Origin: Butyrivibrio sp. MB2005
Lineage (GTDB): Bacteria > Bacillota > Clostridia > Lachnospirales > Lachnospiraceae
Assembly: GCF_000424285.1 (NCBI RefSeq)
Contig: NZ_AUJP01000008.1
Location: forward strand, 1 to 64,000
Length of the DNA stretch: 64,000 bases
Reading direction: 5' to 3'
Shown: in pieces, positions 37,513-46,517 of the stretch
How the letters are laid out: each line of letters begins with the position of its first letter
How positions within the stretch are numbered: position 1 is the stretch's first letter
Made by a program: the position numbers and the translations under genes
The notes under the pieces: generated by a model
The model's database searches: none
Told to the model about the DNA's origin: nothing
Seen by the model: only the letters and a program-made list of their open reading frames with translations

Positions 37513-38994
37513 ATGATGAACGTTTGTGCACAGCCTGCAGAAGTGGGTGAGATCGAAGCTACCGCAGAACTTAAGGAAAGCTATAAGGCAGTAACTGACC
37601 ATAATCCGCTTATGGTGCAGCGCTTTGGTGCAGATCCTTACGCTCTTGTATATGACGGAAGAGTATATATCTATATGACAGGGGATAAGATTTCCTATAA
37701 CCCTGATCGCACAGTAAAAGAAAATACCTATGGAAACATAAACACAATCTGTGTCATTTCATCAAGTGACCTTGTAAACTGGACTGACCACGGAACTGTT
37801 TATGCAGCAGGTAAGCTTGGCGCAGCAAACTGGGGTAACAACTCCTGGGCACCTGCGGCTGCTTATAAAAAGATAAACGGTAAGGACAAGTTTTTCTTAT
37901 ATTTTGCCAATAATGGAAACGGCATAGCTGTTCTTACAGCTGATTCACCTACAGGACCTTTCACAGATCCTTTGGGAGAAGCTCTTATTTCAAGAGAAAC
38001 ACCTACCTGCGCAGAGGTTACATGGCTTTTTGACCCTGCTGTACTTATGGATGATGACGGAAGTGCATACATTTATTTTGGCGGCGGTGTTCCGGGACCT
38101 GATAAAGCAGACAACCCGGGAACAGCAAGAGTTGCAAAGCTTGGCGATGACATGATAAGCCTTGATGGCGATCCCAAGCCCATTAAAAATGTACCTTACC
38201 TCTTCGAGGATTCAGGCATCAATAAGATTGGAGATACATACTATTACTCATATTGCTCCAATTTCGATGTAACCAAGGATGCCACCCAAAAATATGGCTT
38301 TGAGTCCGGTGAGATCGTGACCATGAAATCAGATTCACCCATGGGACCTTTTGAGCTTTGCAATCCCGTTCTTAAGAATCCTGAATTTTTCTTTGGTCTT
38401 GGCGGAAATAACCACCACTGCATATTTGAGTTTAACGGTGAGTGGTACATTACCTATCATTCAAGAATTCTTGAGGAAAAGATGGGAGTTCTTGGCGGCT
38501 ACAGAAGTACCAGCATCGACAAGCTCATATTGAATGATGAGAATGAGCCTACAACAAGTAAAGGCACAAGAACAGGTGTTAAGCAGCTTGAGACAGTTGA
38601 TCCTTATAAGGATGTGAAGGCTGTTACAATTTCAAACGCAGCAGGAATAGACACAAAGCAGTTTGGCGAAGAGGCTAAAAAGTACGGATCAGGCGACATG
38701 ATCCTCTCTGAGATCTCCGATGGCAGCTGGACCTGCGTAAGCGGAGTTGATTTTGGAAAAGATGGTGCCAAGGAAGTTTCAGTAAATGCCTGCGGAACAG
38801 GAAGCGGAAGCATCAGCATTCGTCTTGATACTCCCAGCGGTAAAGAGGTGGGAACAGTTGAAATCGATAAGCCCGGAAAAGAGCTTAAGAAGATAAAAGC
38901 TGTTTTGGACGAAAAAATAACCGGAAAACACAATTTGTACTTTGTATTCTCTGGTGAAGATTATGAAGTATATTCATGGAAGTTTGGGCGATGA
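37513..38994 (+). CDS. GH43 arabinofuranosidase/xylosidase with C-terminal CBM6-like domain
   Basis: A 493-residue enzyme. Residues 30-355 are a GH43 propeller: VQRFGADPYALVYDGRVY carries the base aspartate, TWLFDPAVLMDDDGSAYIY a central one, and YLFEDSGINKIGDTYYY the acid glutamate. This pattern is close to arabinoxylan arabinofuranohydrolases (XynD-like). Residues about 370-493 form a CBM6-like sandwich ending in YEVYSWKFG. No signal peptide. The gene is divergent from the esterase-GH43 gene and convergent with the AraC regulator, whose 3' end it overlaps by 21 bases. GAGGAG precedes the ATG. Confidence 0.92.
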   Translation: MMNVCAQPAEVGEIEATAELKESYKAVTDHNPLMVQRFGADPYALVYDGRVYIYMTGDKISYNPDRTVKENTYGNINTICVISSSDLVNWTDHGTVYAAGKLGAANWGNNSWAPAAAYKKINGKDKFFLYFANNGNGIAVLTADSPTGPFTDPLGEALISRETPTCAEVTWLFDPAVLMDDDGSAYIYFGGGVPGPDKADNPGTARVAKLGDDMISLDGDPKPIKNVPYLFEDSGINKIGDTYYYSYCSNFDVTKDATQKYGFESGEIVTMKSDSPMGPFELCNPVLKNPEFFFGLGGNNHHCIFEFNGEWYITYHSRILEEKMGVLGGYRSTSIDKLILNDENEPTTSKGTRTGVKQLETVDPYKDVKAVTISNAAGIDTKQFGEEAKKYGSGDMILSEISDGSWTCVSGVDFGKDGAKEVSVNACGTGSGSISIRLDTPSGKEVGTVEIDKPGKELKKIKAVLDEKITGKHNLYFVFSGEDYEVYSWKFGR

Positions 38995-39939
38995 TACATC
39001 GCCCATATCTTTATTTCCCAGGCCGCCTGAGAAAAGGGTTCTGTATTCACCAGGCGTGCATCCCTTCTTTTGCTTGAAGGTTCTGTTGAAGGTAGGGATG
39101 CTTGAGAATCCGGCCTGAAGAGCAATATCTGTAATTGACAGATCGTCTCTTGTCAGAAGGACCTCGGTTGCCTTAATTCTGGTATTTATCAGATAATCGT
39201 AGAAGGTGCAGTTCATGTATTCCTTAAACAGTCTCGAGAAATGGAACTTGGAGAAACCGCTGTAGGAAGCCACATCTTCCAGAGTGATCTTATTCGTATA
39301 ATTCTCATCAATATAATCGATGGCATTATTTAATCTGTCAAAATACTCTCTTCTCTTAATAGGTGAAGTATCATTGAAAAGCTGAAGCTTATTCAGATGA
39401 TATCTGGATAAGATGGTCAGTATCTGGAACAGGTGCGAATAAATCGAGAACTCGTAGAATTCTGATTTCTGAAAATACTCATTCCAGATCTGTGAAAAGA
39501 GATCGTAAATATCATTATATATAGGAGCATATTCGTCAGGAGTAATGTGTATGCAGTCCTGAAGCATGGAGATAAGTCCCGAATATCCTCTTACAGACGA
39601 AAAGAAGTCTATATCGAACAGACATATATATCTTTCACCGGTCCTGGGTGCATGGAGAAAATGCGATTTTCTGGGCGGGATGAAAAGAATATCTCCCGGA
39701 AGAACGTGATGTCTTTCTGTATCAACATCAACGTCATAGTAATTTACTATAGGAAATACTATCTCCAGCGCATTGTGCCAGTGAGTAGGATAATCCGTAG
39801 TCTCGATATTATGCCAGATACGGATGGAACTGTCCTTAGGAAAGATTGATTTCTCATTATCACCTTCCAGCACACGCTCTGTAAAATCAGTATTCTGCTG
39901 ATAATAATTGAGTTTCAACTCGTCTTTTAACTTAATCAC
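38974..39939 (-). CDS. AraC-family transcriptional regulator with cupin-like sensor domain
   Basis: A 321-residue cytoplasmic regulator. A cupin-type N-terminal domain (HWHNALEIVFPIVNYYDV, LPGDILFIPP) is followed by a C-terminal AraC double HTH: LEDVASYSGFSKFHFSRLFK and ITDIALQAGFSSIPTFNRTFK. The start is GTG at 39939 with AAGGGG upstream. It faces the GH43 gene and is divergent from the xylanase/ABC locus, making it the likely local activator of that locus (inference). Its last residues are encoded inside a hairpin shared with the GH43 stop. Confidence 0.92.
   Translation of the reverse strand: MIKLKDELKLNYYQQNTDFTERVLEGDNEKSIFPKDSSIRIWHNIETTDYPTHWHNALEIVFPIVNYYDVDVDTERHHVLPGDILFIPPRKSHFLHAPRTGERYICLFDIDFFSSVRGYSGLISMLQDCIHITPDEYAPIYNDIYDLFSQIWNEYFQKSEFYEFSIYSHLFQILTILSRYHLNKLQLFNDTSPIKRREYFDRLNNAIDYIDENYTNKITLEDVASYSGFSKFHFSRLFKEYMNCTFYDYLINTRIKATEVLLTRDDLSITDIALQAGFSSIPTFNRTFKQKKGCTPGEYRTLFSGGLGNKDMGDVSSPKLP
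38986..39004. repeat. Perfect palindrome over the convergent gene ends
   Basis: GGGCGATG and CATCGCCC are perfect inverted arms around ATA. The stop codon of the GH43 gene lies in it, and it also encodes part of the AraC regulator C terminus. Only a weak T-rich run (ATCTTTATTT) follows on the plus strand, so terminator function is uncertain. Confidence 0.6.
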
Positions 39940-40252
39940 GATATGTACCCCTTGCTAACCCCAAATTAACATTGCAATCGTATATTAGCACAAATGATAA
40001 CACATTACTATCAAATTTTGCTTTTTTGTTTTAAGTACAATGGTAATTTTATTAAAGAACACAAGGCATCTATGTGGTTTTTGTATATAGTGCACAAAAA
40101 ACATGGTTCATTTTTTGCTCATTAATCGCAATATCTGAAAGGCGCAAGGCAAGAAGTGGTAAGCATGCCCATTTTGAAGCCATTATACTAAGCATTATCA
40201 TAACTGACTATGATTAGCAAAATTTGGTAAGCAAATATTGGGAGGATACATC
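39940..40252. other. Divergent regulatory gap between the AraC regulator and the xylanase locus
   Basis: About 310 bases with no gene. It is AT-rich and should hold both divergent promoters. A TATACT (40184-40189) is a possible -10 for the xylanase. The 9-mer TGGTAAGCA occurs twice in direct orientation (40157-40165 and 40225-40233), a conceivable AraC-type binding pair. No riboswitch or terminator is recognised. Confidence 0.4.
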
Positions 40253-41722
40253 TTGTATCGGAGGGGCAAATCTTTTATTTCAGCAATTGCCTGCATGACA
40301 GCGTTGGGGTTAACACTTGGTGGCTGTGGCAGTGCAGATCATACAGAAAATCAAGCAGAATCAGAAAGTACCATATCGAATGAATCGGCTGAGACTGAAA
40401 GCTCCGAAGAGAGTAAGGAAAGTCCTGCCGAGAGCGAAGAAGCTTCTGAGAGTGATTCAGAAGAAGCTGCAGAGGTCACAGAAGTGACCGCGGAGGAGAC
40501 GGAAGAGGTGGACGAAGCGCAGGAAGTTCCCATACTAAGGGACTGTGTACAACAGAAGATGGGATGCAGAATCGGATGCGCGCTCACAGGGGATGAGCCC
40601 TGGGACATTCCTCTCTGGAATCTGGTTACCACACATTTTAGTTCGGTAACGCTTGGAAATGAGTTAAAGCCCGATTCGCTGTTTGGATACAGCGTAAGCA
40701 CATGCCCCGGAACAGAAGAGGCAGAGCTTAACGGAGAGACCATAACGGTTCCTGTTCTTAATTATAAGAATCCCGAGAAGATTCTTAATAAGATACTTAA
40801 ATGGAACGAGGCCAATCCGGACAAGGCACTTGAAGTAAGAGGACATGTTCTTTTATGGCATTCCCAGACACCTGAGTGGTTTTTCCATGAAGACTACGAT
40901 AAGACAAAGCCTTATGTAACACCTGAGGTGATGACCAAGAGAGAAGAGTGGTACATAAGAGAAGTACTTACACACTTCACAGGCGAGGACAGTCCTTACA
41001 AAGATCTCTTTTATGGATGGGATGTTGTTAACGAAGCGGTTTCGGATGCAACAGGAACCTACAGAACAGACACCGAGAATCCTAACGAAGATCTTAATGA
41101 AGACAGACACGGAAACAATTCAAGCTGGTGGCATGTATATCAGAGCGAAGAGTTCATAATAAATGCATTTAAGTTCGCCAACAAATATGCACCTGCAGAT
41201 TTAGAGCTTTATTACAACGACTACAATGAATGTGTTCCTAAGAAAAGACAGGGTATCATAAAGCTCCTTGAAGCCATTAAGGCAGAGGAGGGAGCTCCCG
41301 GAGAGGGAACAAGAATTGACGCCATGGGCATGCAGGGACATTACAGTGTAAACAGCAATGCCAACGATGTAGAGGTTTCGGCCGAAGCCTACGGCGAAGT
41401 GGTTGGAAACGTACAGATCACAGAATGGGATCTTTCAGCATCTGATGGCTACGATGGCAGCGTGGAAGCCATGGAGACAGAGTATGAGAAGCAGCGCAAG
41501 ACATACAACCTTATGTACTACGCACTTCAGTCAGCAAAGAACTCAGGCAAGGTTAACATCACAGGAATGACTTTCTGGGGAACGGTTGATAAATACTCAT
41601 GGCTGAACTTCCGCTCCAATGTCGGCGGAGGAAGTAAGAAAGACCAGAAACAGTGCCCGCTTTTGTTTGACAGTAATTACGAACCAAAGCCGTGCTTCTA
41701 TGTTTTTGCGGATACTAATTAA
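40253..41722 (+). CDS. GH10 endo-1,4-beta-xylanase lipoprotein
   Basis: A 489-residue secreted xylanase. A short signal peptide ends at the lipobox TLGGC (Cys about residue 25), followed by a Glu/Ser-rich acidic linker of about 65 residues. The GH10 barrel has GNELKPDS, VRGHVLLWHSQTPEWFF, the acid/base Glu in GWDVVNEAVSD and the nucleophile Glu in VQITEWDLSA. No ATG fits; TTG at 40253 is eight bases after GGGAGG and gives a good signal peptide, so it is chosen. It is anchored on the outer cell face, making xylo-oligomers for the importers downstream. Confidence 0.93.
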   Translation: MYRRGKSFISAIACMTALGLTLGGCGSADHTENQAESESTISNESAETESSEESKESPAESEEASESDSEEAAEVTEVTAEETEEVDEAQEVPILRDCVQQKMGCRIGCALTGDEPWDIPLWNLVTTHFSSVTLGNELKPDSLFGYSVSTCPGTEEAELNGETITVPVLNYKNPEKILNKILKWNEANPDKALEVRGHVLLWHSQTPEWFFHEDYDKTKPYVTPEVMTKREEWYIREVLTHFTGEDSPYKDLFYGWDVVNEAVSDATGTYRTDTENPNEDLNEDRHGNNSSWWHVYQSEEFIINAFKFANKYAPADLELYYNDYNECVPKKRQGIIKLLEAIKAEEGAPGEGTRIDAMGMQGHYSVNSNANDVEVSAEAYGEVVGNVQITEWDLSASDGYDGSVEAMETEYEKQRKTYNLMYYALQSAKNSGKVNITGMTFWGTVDKYSWLNFRSNVGGGSKKDQKQCPLLFDSNYEPKPCFYVFADTN

Positions 41723-41749
41723 CCTAAAAAGGGAAAGAGACTTAAGGTA

Positions 41750-44674
41750 ATGAACAAAAATCTAAAAACCGTAATTGGTGTAATCATAGCTTTAGCAGTA
41801 GTTATAGGTATATGCGTAGTACTTTCTCACACCGAGGTAAAAGACTTCCATGAAAAATATGAAGGAGTCGACCTTACTGAAGAAGTAGAGGGAATGGAGA
41901 GAACAGGAAGCTATACCGGATACCTGAATGAACATGCCGGCGTGAAAAAAGCAGACAAGGATGTTGAGGTTAACCTTATGGATTACACATCCGAGGGCGA
42001 TGTTCACGAAGAAGAAAATGCAGTTTTCACAGAGACAGGTTCAAAGATCACCTGGAATGTGGATGTGCCTGAAGAAGGAATGTACAGACTATTCATTGAG
42101 TACAAGCTTCCTGAGTCAAGAGGTGTAGCTGCAGAGAGAACAGTATACATAAATGATGAGCTTCCCTTTGAGGATGCAAGAAATATAGCATTCACAAGAA
42201 TGTGGATGGACGGTGGCGAGGTCAAGGTTGATAACCAGGGCAATGAGATCCGTCCCAGACAGGTTGAGTATTTCGACTGGCAGAGTGCTTACTTCAAAGA
42301 TGATATGGGATACATCGCTGAACCCTATCTCTTCTATATGAATAAGGGAGCAAACACTCTTACATTTGAAGCAGATAACGAGCCGATGCTCATTTCCAAG
42401 GTTGTTGTCAGTGCGGCAACAGAAAGACCTACTTATGAAGAGTATGCGGCAGCTAATGCAGGAAAGAGCGACAGCGCAGAAGCAAAGAGCTTCATGGAAC
42501 TCATACAGGGTGAGGATTCAACAATCAGATCCGAGTCATCACTTTATGCAAAGTATGACAGATCATCACCCACAACAAGTCCTAACAGTGTAACAACCAC
42601 CAAACTCAACTATGTAGGTGGTGAGAGCTGGAGAAGCTCAGGACAGTGGATTGAATGGAACGTTGAGATTCCGGCAGACGGTTTCTACAACATCATGGTA
42701 AAGGGTCGTCAGAACTACGCAAGAGGATCTGTTTCAACCAGAAGCGTACTGATCGATGGCGAGATTCCTTTCAAGGAGCTTGAGGAAATATCCTTTGGAT
42801 ATAACAACGATTGGGACAGCATTACTCTGGCAGATGAAAACAAGACTCCTTACAACTTCTACCTTACAAAGGGTACTCACACCATAAGGCTTGAGGCAAC
42901 TCTTGGTGGAATGGGAACAATCCTTCAGGAAATGGAGGATTCAACCTACAGACTCAATCAGATTTACAGAAGAATACTTGTATATACAGGAGCAAATCCT
43001 GATATCTACAGAGATTATCATATTGATACAACATATCCCGAGATCATGGAAGCCATGGAGCTTGAAAGTAAGCGCCTCTACAAGATAGTAGATGACATGG
43101 TTGCATATTCAGGACAGAAGGCAGATAACATAGCAACAGCACAGACAATCGCTCAGCAGCTTGAAAGATTCTGTGCAAAGCCTCAGAAGATAACAACAGA
43201 GTTTGTAACATTCAAAGATAACATCACATCACTTGGTACTGCTTCACTTAAGATGAGTGAGACAAAGCTTGATATCGACTACCTGGTTGTATCGGGTACA
43301 GATACACAGCCCAAGAAGGACAAAGCCAACTTCTTTACAAAGGCAGCACATGAGATCAAGTCCTTCGCAGCATCCTTTGTAGTTGATTACAACTCAGTCG
43401 GTGATGTTTACGACGAGAATTCAGGTGAAGAGATCGTAAAGGTTTGGGTACTCACAGGTCGTGACCAGGGTACAATCCTCAAATCCATGGTCGATGACGA
43501 TTTCACTCCCAACTCAGGAGTAAAGGTTAACGTAGAAATCGTTGATCCCGGAGCACTGCTTAACGCTGTACTTGCAGGAAGAGGACCGAACGTAGTTCTC
43601 TCAGTTGGTGCAGATCAGCCTGTAAACTACGCTCTGCGTGGTGCAGCTGAAGATATAACCCAGTTCGATGGTTGGGAAGAAGTAATGTCCCACTATTCGG
43701 AAAGTTCTTATGAACAGTACAGACTTGATGGTCACATCTACGGAATACCTGAGACACAGACCTTCAACGTAATGTTCTACAGAAAGGACGTACTTGAGGA
43801 GCTCGGACTTGAGCCGCCTCAGACATGGCAGGAGCTTATAGAGATGCTTCCCACAATCCAGGGAAATAACCTCTCTGTCGGAATTCCTACCGCAGCAGGA
43901 AGTAGCGGTGCTACAGCAGCTTCAACATCAATCATGTCGAACGTTCCTGACCTTTCAATGTACTTCTCACTTCTCTATCAGTATGGCGGAGATATGTACA
44001 ACGAAGACGGAACAAAGACAACTGTTAATACAGAGGCCGGAGTAAGGGCATTTGATGACTACGTAAGATACTTCAATGATTATGGAATACCTACTATTTA
44101 CGATTTTGTCAGCAGATTCCGTTCAGGTGAGATGCCGATAGGTATATCCCCGTATTCGACCTACAACACATTGATGGTTTCCGCACCGGAGATCAGAGGA
44201 CTTTGGGATTTCACTCTCATCCCCGGAACAGAAGTAAATGGTCAGATAGACAGATCAGATTTCATTACAGGAAGTGCCACAATGATGATCAGTACAGACA
44301 ATGATCAGCTCAGACAGAATTCCTGGGAATTCATGAAGTGGTGGGCAACAGCTGATACACAGGTAAGATTCGGTCGAGAGATCGAGGCACTCCTTGGTTC
44401 ATCTGCAAGATATGCAACAGCCAACAGAGATGCATTTTCAAATCTGTCCTGGAGTGCTGACGACATAGCAGTACTTGATGAGCAGTGGGATCAGACCGTT
44501 GGTATCAGGGAGGTACCCGGCGGATACTTTACCGGAAGACATATCTCAAATGCCATCAGAAAAGTATTAAATGAGAAGGTTGACTCACGAGAGACAATCA
44601 TAGATTACTCAATTCTGATAGATGAAGAGATTATAAAGAAACGTAAAGAGTTCGGTATGCCGGTAGAGGAATAA
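41750..44674 (+). CDS. Modular membrane-tethered solute-binding protein with two N-terminal carbohydrate-binding-like domains
   Basis: A 974-residue protein. An N-terminal TM/signal-anchor (about residues 7-26) has no canonical lipobox. Two similar beta-sandwich modules follow (about 70-225 and 245-400). They align by eye: YINDELPFEDARNIAF with LIDGEIPFKELEEISF, and FYMNKGANTLTFEA with FYLTKGTHTIRLEA; both resemble CBM6/CBM35 folds. A helical spacer (about 410-520) leads to a family 1 type solute-binding domain (about 540-960; IYGIPETQTFNVMFYRKDVLEELG). It is more than twice the usual length. Together with the next two permeases it forms importer 1 of the xylan locus. A function of holding polymer close to the transporter is inferred. 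Confidence 0.88.
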   Translation: MNKNLKTVIGVIIALAVVIGICVVLSHTEVKDFHEKYEGVDLTEEVEGMERTGSYTGYLNEHAGVKKADKDVEVNLMDYTSEGDVHEEENAVFTETGSKITWNVDVPEEGMYRLFIEYKLPESRGVAAERTVYINDELPFEDARNIAFTRMWMDGGEVKVDNQGNEIRPRQVEYFDWQSAYFKDDMGYIAEPYLFYMNKGANTLTFEADNEPMLISKVVVSAATERPTYEEYAAANAGKSDSAEAKSFMELIQGEDSTIRSESSLYAKYDRSSPTTSPNSVTTTKLNYVGGESWRSSGQWIEWNVEIPADGFYNIMVKGRQNYARGSVSTRSVLIDGEIPFKELEEISFGYNNDWDSITLADENKTPYNFYLTKGTHTIRLEATLGGMGTILQEMEDSTYRLNQIYRRILVYTGANPDIYRDYHIDTTYPEIMEAMELESKRLYKIVDDMVAYSGQKADNIATAQTIAQQLERFCAKPQKITTEFVTFKDNITSLGTASLKMSETKLDIDYLVVSGTDTQPKKDKANFFTKAAHEIKSFAASFVVDYNSVGDVYDENSGEEIVKVWVLTGRDQGTILKSMVDDDFTPNSGVKVNVEIVDPGALLNAVLAGRGPNVVLSVGADQPVNYALRGAAEDITQFDGWEEVMSHYSESSYEQYRLDGHIYGIPETQTFNVMFYRKDVLEELGLEPPQTWQELIEMLPTIQGNNLSVGIPTAAGSSGATAASTSIMSNVPDLSMYFSLLYQYGGDMYNEDGTKTTVNTEAGVRAFDDYVRYFNDYGIPTIYDFVSRFRSGEMPIGISPYSTYNTLMVSAPEIRGLWDFTLIPGTEVNGQIDRSDFITGSATMMISTDNDQLRQNSWEFMKWWATADTQVRFGREIEALLGSSARYATANRDAFSNLSWSADDIAVLDEQWDQTVGIREVPGGYFTGRHISNAIRKVLNEKVDSRETIIDYSILIDEEIIKKRKEFGMPVEE

Positions 44675-44692
44675 AAGGGAGAAACTATAGCG

Positions 44693-45631
44693 ATGAAGGA
44701 ATACCTGCAGAAATATTTTGTACTGCGTAAACATAATATGAATGTTGCGTGGAAAAAGGCTAAAAATCGTAAGATGTGTTACCTTTTCCTCGCACCCTAC
44801 GCAATCTTATTTACGATGTTTTATGTGTTTCCTGTAGTAGCCTCGATCTATTACAGCTTCACATATTACAACATACTCGAACCTCCTAGGTTCATAGGAC
44901 TTCAGAACTATGTGAGTCTTGTTTTACAGGATGACATATTTCTGATCGGTGTGAAAAACACAATGATGATAGCGCTGATCACAGGGCCTCTTGGATACAT
45001 TTTGTCCTTCCTATTTGCCTGGCTCATAAATGAGCTGCCCAGATGGATCAGAAGTATCGCTGTCATCGTGTTTTACGCACCGTCTATAGCAGGTAACTGC
45101 TATGTAATCTTCTCAGTATTCTTCAGAGGAGATGCTTACGGATACGTAAACGCGTTCCTGATGAATTTAGGTATCATTGATGCACCAATACTTTGGTTTA
45201 TAAATCCTCAGTACATGCTTCCCATATGTATGGTAGTTATCCTGTGGATGTCACTTGGTACCGGATTCCTTTCATTCGTAGCCGGACTTCAGGGTGTAGA
45301 CAGAGCACAGTTCGAGGCCGGATACATGGATGGTATCAAGAACAGATGGCAGGAGCTGTGGTACATCACACTCCCCAACATGAAGCCCATGCTCATGTTC
45401 GGTGCGGTAATGTCAATCACACAGTCCTTTGGTGTTGCAGACGTAACAATGGCACTTTGCGGATATCCCAGTACGGATTACGCAGCAAGAACAATTGTTA
45501 CTCACTTGTTTGACTATGGTTTCTCAAGATTTGAGATGGGTTATGCCTGTGCCATAGCAACTATATTGTTCCTCATGATGATACTTTGCAATAAAGCTAT
45601 TCAAAGTCTGTTAAGGAGAGTTGGAACCTGA
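44693..45631 (+). CDS. Carbohydrate ABC transporter permease (MalF type), importer 1
   Basis: A 312-residue permease with about six TM helices (first after KMCYLFLAPYAILFTMFYVF). The EAA loop is QFEAGYMDGIKNRWQELW. It follows the modular binding protein by 18 bases and pairs with the next permease. GGGAGA precedes the ATG. Confidence 0.94.
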   Translation: MKEYLQKYFVLRKHNMNVAWKKAKNRKMCYLFLAPYAILFTMFYVFPVVASIYYSFTYYNILEPPRFIGLQNYVSLVLQDDIFLIGVKNTMMIALITGPLGYILSFLFAWLINELPRWIRSIAVIVFYAPSIAGNCYVIFSVFFRGDAYGYVNAFLMNLGIIDAPILWFINPQYMLPICMVVILWMSLGTGFLSFVAGLQGVDRAQFEAGYMDGIKNRWQELWYITLPNMKPMLMFGAVMSITQSFGVADVTMALCGYPSTDYAARTIVTHLFDYGFSRFEMGYACAIATILFLMMILCNKAIQSLLRRVGT

Positions 45632-45632
45632 A

Positions 45633-46496
45633 ATGAGCAAGAAGCTAATCAAGAAAAGAAAGCCAAACAGATCGATCGCAGGAGATATAGCACTTTACGT
45701 TTTCCTGTTACTTGTAGCATTTGTAATGGCATTTCCAATTATATACGCAGTCAGCAGTGCACTGAAGCCTTTGGATGAGCTGTTTAAGTTCCCGCCGAAG
45801 ATCTTTGCACAGCATCCTACAATGGACAACTTCTCGGATCTGTTTGTAACAATGGGTAAATCCTGGGTTACATTCTCCAGATACTTGTTCAACACAGTGT
45901 TCATAACCTTCCTTGGAACCTTTGGACACCTCATAATCGCATCCATGGGTGCGTTCGTACTTGCTAAGTACGATTTCCCCGGCAACCAGACATTCTTCAA
46001 AGTTGTAACAGTTGCCATGATGTTCACAGGTTGGGTAACACAGATTCCTAACTACCTGATCCTGAACAAACTCGGATGGATCGATACCTACTGGTCAATA
46101 ATCATTCCGGCATTTGCTTCACCTATGGGACTTTTCCTTATGAAGCAGTTCATGGAAGGTCTTCCGACATCACTTATCGAGGCTGCCAAGATCGACGGTG
46201 CCAATGAGTGGCTGGTATTTTCAAGAATTGTAATGCCTAACGTTAAGCCCGCATGGATGACACTTATCATCTTCTCAGTACAGGGACTTTGGAACAACAA
46301 GGCATCAACATACATCTATTCAGAGGAGCGCAAGACACTGGTTTATGCACTCCAGCAGATACAGAGCGGTGGTATAGCCAGAACAGGACAAGGCGCAGCC
46401 GTACTTGTAGTAGTAATGATCGTGCCGATCATAATATTCGTATTCTCAGAAAGTCAGATCCTCGAGACCATGGCAAGTTCTGGTTTGAAGGATTAA
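45633..46496 (+). CDS. Carbohydrate ABC transporter permease (MalG type), importer 1
   Basis: A 287-residue permease with about six TM helices and EAA loop LIEAAKIDGANEWLVFSRI. The ATG at 45633 comes just after the previous stop; AAGGAG is 14 bases upstream, which is long, so an in-frame TTG at 45621 overlapping the previous gene is an alternative. Second permease of importer 1. Confidence 0.93.
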   Translation: MSKKLIKKRKPNRSIAGDIALYVFLLLVAFVMAFPIIYAVSSALKPLDELFKFPPKIFAQHPTMDNFSDLFVTMGKSWVTFSRYLFNTVFITFLGTFGHLIIASMGAFVLAKYDFPGNQTFFKVVTVAMMFTGWVTQIPNYLILNKLGWIDTYWSIIIPAFASPMGLFLMKQFMEGLPTSLIEAAKIDGANEWLVFSRIVMPNVKPAWMTLIIFSVQGLWNNKASTYIYSEERKTLVYALQQIQSGGIARTGQGAAVLVVVMIVPIIIFVFSESQILETMASSGLKD

Positions 46497-46517
46497 TGCT
46501 GAAAGGACTTAAATCTT

